Assembly: GCA_021531775.1 (NCBI GenBank)
Contig: JAFBIU010000013.1
Coordinates: forward strand, 1-64,000
Length of the DNA stretch: 64,000 bases
Reading direction: 5' to 3'
From: Parabacteroides distasonis
GTDB lineage: Bacteria > Bacteroidota > Bacteroidia > Bacteroidales > Tannerellaceae
Shown one piece after another: positions 60,744-64,000 of this stretch. The notes beneath the pieces are model-generated. The model worked only from the letters and a program-made list of their open reading frames with translations, had not been told where the DNA came from and did no database searches. The position numbers and the translations under genes were made by a program. Position 1 is the first letter of the stretch. Every line of letters begins with the position of its first letter.

Positions 60744-63700
60744 TTATTCCGTATAGAGTTCGATTTCTACGAGGGTGACGTTGTAGTTGAATACCGTCTC
60801 CAAGTAGTTGCGTCGAATGTCGCGGACACTGTTCATGCTCTGTACCAACTGCGTGATGTCAATCTCTCCTTCGCGGAATTGCAGCAAGGCACTTTGTTGC
60901 AGGGCATCCGCTTCCTGCAACGCCGCTGTCGTGTAATAGCGCAACTGTTCCTCTTGCTGGCGTAGCCGCATGTAAGCCTCGTCGATGCGTCGTTCCAGCT
61001 GGACACGTTGGTCATCAGCCTGGAGGCGGGCAATCTGCCAGTCCATCTTGGCTTGTCGGGCCCGGCTTTGTTGCGGCCAGAAGAGGAGCGGGAAGGAGAC
61101 ACCTACCATCCACGAATCCAGTCCCGTGAGGGGAGCGATCTTTTGGCGCGAATAGCCGATGCTCAGTTCCGGGAAGAAACGGCTCTGTTCGATACGCCAC
61201 ATCCATTTCTTCTCCTGTGCCTGACTCTCGAAATAGTGCAGGTAAATGGATGAGGCTTGCCGTTGCTCGGTCGAGAGGAGGAACGGTCGTTGGGTGGTAT
61301 CGGCCGGAATCAACGCTTCGGGGGCGTAGCAGCTCCAACGGAAACGACGAGTGGCCAATTGCAACTCCTTTTCTGCTTGGAGCCGGCGCGTATGGAGGTC
61401 GGTGGCCAAGGTATTGATCATGTCCCGTTCCAACCGGTCGATATCTCCTTGTTGTAGTCGCAGTTCCCCGGCTTTGCGTAACTGATTGGCGGTTGCCTCC
61501 TCGTGCTGGTAGAGTGACAGCAGATCACGAGCATACAGGTAGGCACTCCAGGCATGGCGCACCTCTGCTGTGATCTCCCGGGTTACCAGTTCCCGGTAGC
61601 GGCTTTGGGTCTGAATCTGACTATGAACGAGTGCGTTTCGGTAGATGGGGGTGATGAACGATCCCAGGGATTGCTCCACACTCAATTCATTGTCGTGACG
61701 GTCTGGGCCGTTCAGCTGTCCCCAGGCATAATGGACACTGGTAGATGCCCCGTCCCAAACCGTTCCTCTGGCCGCGCGAGCCTGTTCGATCTGAATGGAG
61801 GCTTGCTGCAGTCGTGGATGATGTTGGATGGCCACCTCAATGGCCTCTGGCAAAGTCACAGTCTTAACTTGGGGTGAAACGGGCGATGCCATCTGTGCCG
61901 ATACAGAGAGGGGCAATAGGCTTAGTACCACCAGCAGCATATTCGCCGACATCCCATGAGACCGCCTTCCATGCCAACGTTTCCAACGGACAGTAAAGCC
62001 ACCCACCATCCGGTAAAAGACCGGAATGATGAGCAAGGTAAGGAGGGTGGAGAGGATCAGACCACCGATGACGACCGTTGCCAACGGGCGTTGGACTTCA
62101 GCTCCGGCTGTCTCGGCAATCGCCATGGGTACGAAGCCCAGCGAAGCCACCAGGCCGGTCAGGAAGACGGGACGCAACAGGTGCGGACAGCCCTTTCGAA
62201 TGACTTGATGTGTACACATTGTATAGGGGGATAGATGTCTAAGTGCATTGAAATGGTTGATCATCAGGATACCGTTGAGTACAGCCACACCGAACAGCGC
62301 AATGAAACCTACACCTGCCGAGATGCTGAAGGGTAATCCGCGTATCCACAAAGCCACGATACCACCGATGAGCGACAGCGGGACGGTGGTGAAAACGACC
62401 AATGAATAGATGACACTCTTGAAGGCAAAGAACAGCAACAGCATGATCAGCATCAGAGCAATCGGTATGACAATCATCAGTGTATGGATGGCATGCTGTA
62501 AATTCTCGAACTGACCGCCATACTCAAAATAATAGCCCGGCTTGAGCTGGATGTGTTCGTCAAGGGATTGTTGGATCTTGGCGACAACTTGCTGGATATC
62601 GGCATCACGGACATTCACACCAATGACCACCCGTCGGCGTGTCGCATCCCGGTTAATCTGCAAGGGACCATCGACGAGGGTGATGGTTGTCACTTCGCTG
62701 GCCGGGATTTGAACGCCTTCGTTGGTGCGGACAAAAAGTTTGTTTAAGTTGAGTTCCTGTACCTTCTCCGGGTGAAGGCGCAACACTAAGTCGAACCGGC
62801 GTTCGTTTTCAAACACCACACCTGCCGTCTCACCTGCATACGCGGTACGGATCAGACTGTTCAGTTCCTCGATGTTGATGCCGTAGCGGGCAATCTTGTT
62901 CCGGTCGTAGCTGACAACCAACTGAGGCAGACCCATCGCCTGCTCTACCAACACATCGGCTGCCCCGGGTACCTGTTCCACATAACGGGCGGCCTCTTTC
63001 GCCTTGGCATACAATTCGGCCATATCTTCGCCATAGAGCTTGATGGCGATATCAGCTTTCGCGCCTGTCATCAACTCATTGAAACGAAGCTGGATAGGCT
63101 GACTGAAATTGAACTCGACATTCGGGATGTCTGCCAAAGCCGCTTTCATCTTTTCGACCATTTCGGCCCGGCTGCTGGCCGACGTCCATTCGGCAAAGGG
63201 CTTCATGACAATCATCACATCCGCATCTTCGATGGCCATGGGATCGGTCGGCACCTCCGCTGTACCAATCTTGGCCACTACATGCTTCACTTCCGGAAAA
63301 CGCTCCTTCAACCGCTTCTCGGCCTCTAAAGAGGTCTCTATGCTGCTGGTGAGTGAACTACCGGCGGGTAGGGTCATCTGCATGGCAAAGTCCCCTTCAT
63401 CCAGTGTCGGGATAAACTCCGCACCTAACCGGGTAAAGAGCCAGAGTGAGGCCACCAACAGGGCGAAGGCTGCAGCGACCGTCATGCCTACCTGCCGTAA
63501 GCATATCTGCAGAGCCTTTTCGTATAGTTTGTTCAGTCCGTGAAAGAAACGGTCTGCCCACGTGGGTTTTCCGTTCATGTCCGGTTGGAGGAAGCTGGAG
63601 GCCATCATGGGTACATAGGTGAGGGAGAGTAGCAGGGCACCGATGATACAGAACACGAGTGTCTGGGCCATGGGTGTAAAATATTTTCCTTCAATGCCGG

Positions 63701-64000
63701 TGAGGGTCAGAATAGGGAAGAAGACAATCAGGATGATCAGGACGGCAAACGTGGCACTCCGTACCACCTTCGAGGCTCCTTTGGTTACCTCTGCGTCCAT
63801 CTCTTCCTGTGTCAGTTTTTTGCGGAGTCCCCGGCCATACAGGTGGGCCAGGATACCTTCCAGAATCACGATTGAGCCATCCACCACGATGCCGAAGTCA
63901 ATGGCTCCCAAACTCATGAGATTGGCTGATACACCGAAGATGCGCATCAGGATAAATCCGAACAACATGGCAAATGGAATGACAGAGGCGACAATCAGTC
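60744..64000 (-). CDS. CzcA-type RND metal efflux pump fused to an outer-membrane factor, partial
   Basis: The frame runs in from the right edge (reading LIVASVIPFAM before the first visible ATG) and ends at 60744; about 1,085 residues are visible. Proton-relay acids of CzcA occur in DFGIVVDGSIVILE (Asp, Asp, Glu at the spacing of CzcA D402, D408, E415), indicating a divalent-cation HME-RND pump. The RND part ends after the last membrane helices (TLLTLLIIPVFYRMVGG). At ATG 61952 a normal signal peptide (MSANMLLVVLSLLPLSVSAQ) begins a TolC/CusC-like outer-membrane factor of about 400 residues. One reading frame therefore encodes pump and channel. Confidence 0.9.
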   Translation of the reverse strand, partial: LIVASVIPFAMLFGFILMRIFGVSANLMSLGAIDFGIVVDGSIVILEGILAHLYGRGLRKKLTQEEMDAEVTKGASKVVRSATFAVLIILIVFFPILTLTGIEGKYFTPMAQTLVFCIIGALLLSLTYVPMMASSFLQPDMNGKPTWADRFFHGLNKLYEKALQICLRQVGMTVAAAFALLVASLWLFTRLGAEFIPTLDEGDFAMQMTLPAGSSLTSSIETSLEAEKRLKERFPEVKHVVAKIGTAEVPTDPMAIEDADVMIVMKPFAEWTSASSRAEMVEKMKAALADIPNVEFNFSQPIQLRFNELMTGAKADIAIKLYGEDMAELYAKAKEAARYVEQVPGAADVLVEQAMGLPQLVVSYDRNKIARYGINIEELNSLIRTAYAGETAGVVFENERRFDLVLRLHPEKVQELNLNKLFVRTNEGVQIPASEVTTITLVDGPLQINRDATRRRVVIGVNVRDADIQQVVAKIQQSLDEHIQLKPGYYFEYGGQFENLQHAIHTLMIVIPIALMLIMLLLFFAFKSVIYSLVVFTTVPLSLIGGIVALWIRGLPFSISAGVGFIALFGVAVLNGILMINHFNALRHLSPYTMCTHQVIRKGCPHLLRPVFLTGLVASLGFVPMAIAETAGAEVQRPLATVVIGGLILSTLLTLLIIPVFYRMVGGFTVRWKRWHGRRSHGMSANMLLVVLSLLPLSVSAQMASPVSPQVKTVTLPEAIEVAIQHHPRLQQASIQIEQARAARGTVWDGASTSVHYAWGQLNGPDRHDNELSVEQSLGSFITPIYRNALVHSQIQTQSRYRELVTREITAEVRHAWSAYLYARDLLSLYQHEEATANQLRKAGELRLQQGDIDRLERDMINTLATDLHTRRLQAEKELQLATRRFRWSCYAPEALIPADTTQRPFLLSTEQRQASSIYLHYFESQAQEKKWMWRIEQSRFFPELSIGYSRQKIAPLTGLDSWMVGVSFPLLFWPQQSRARQAKMDWQIARLQADDQRVQLERRIDEAYMRLRQQEEQLRYYTTAALQEADALQQSALLQFREGEIDITQLVQSMNSVRDIRRNYLETVFNYNVTLVEIELYTE

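Overview
The window looks like a chromosomal segment of a gut-type Bacteroidales, most likely a Parabacteroides relative. The evidence is: a short primary sigma factor of 286 residues; many starts preceded by the Bacteroidota -7 box TAnnTTTG (a few also with a TTTG -33 box); remnants of a SusD gene and a PUL-type ECF sigma factor; a TonB receptor with a carboxypeptidase-like N-terminal domain; LytS/LytTR two-component genes; and a eukaryote-like GT3 glycogen synthase. By eye the DNA is close to half G+C. The genus is inference from gene content. I see no prophage, insertion sequence or CRISPR array.

Layout. 1-5577: accessory region with the end of an Rpn-type gene, a 9-bp tandem repeat, a collapsed polysaccharide-utilisation locus (3' ends of an ECF sigma gene and a susD gene abutting tail to tail) and two secreted proteins (an 823-aa lipoprotein of unknown function and an FAD-dependent oxidoreductase), with a second copy of the repeat between them. 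5579-8766: a HigB/HigA-like toxin-antitoxin pair, a Tat-exported metallophosphoesterase and a two-domain lipoprotein. 8771-18676: an orphan TonB receptor, then a same-strand run of Xaa-Pro aminopeptidase, gamma carbonic anhydrase, CBM9-like lipoprotein, C1B aminopeptidase and PriA. 18705-24997: phosphohexomutase, M23 peptidase, HtrA protease and the primary sigma factor. 25073-30017: two exported proteins of unknown function, twin tRNA-Lys genes, an MBL hydrolase, asparaginase and a TRIC-type channel. 30018-30455: non-coding, with a perfect 25-bp inverted repeat round an AT-rich core.

30456-37729: Tat lipoprotein TIM barrel, TPR protein, flotillin-like FloA, nucleoside phosphorylase and a four-gene minus-strand set (small protein, acyltransferase, omega-amidase-like enzyme, AmpG-like permease). 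37853-42160: glycogen synthase and glycogen phosphorylase. 42161-42474: stacked terminators and a probable small RNA of about 100 nt with a consensus promoter. 42475-49462: six same-strand genes for acyltransfer, glycosyltransfer, tRNA methylthiolation and membrane-linked Fe-S electron transfer. 49600-57949: a 56-aa membrane protein, PLP enzyme, GH3-beta-lactamase fusion, an IMP dehydrogenase-like enzyme, a secreted protein of unknown function and a flavin reductase. 57972-64000: a metal-efflux operon in which an RND pump is fused to its outer-membrane factor, followed by the adaptor, a LytS-type kinase and a LytTR regulator; it runs off the right edge.

Most of the window is ordinary core genome. 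The parts that deserve a second look are the PUL scar and its repeats, the hairpins overlapping start codons near 25500 and 53900, the inverted-repeat element near 30100-30260, the small RNA near 42350, and the RND-outer-membrane-factor fusion with an internal signal peptide. Where a start was moved from the longest reading frame, the entry gives the reason.
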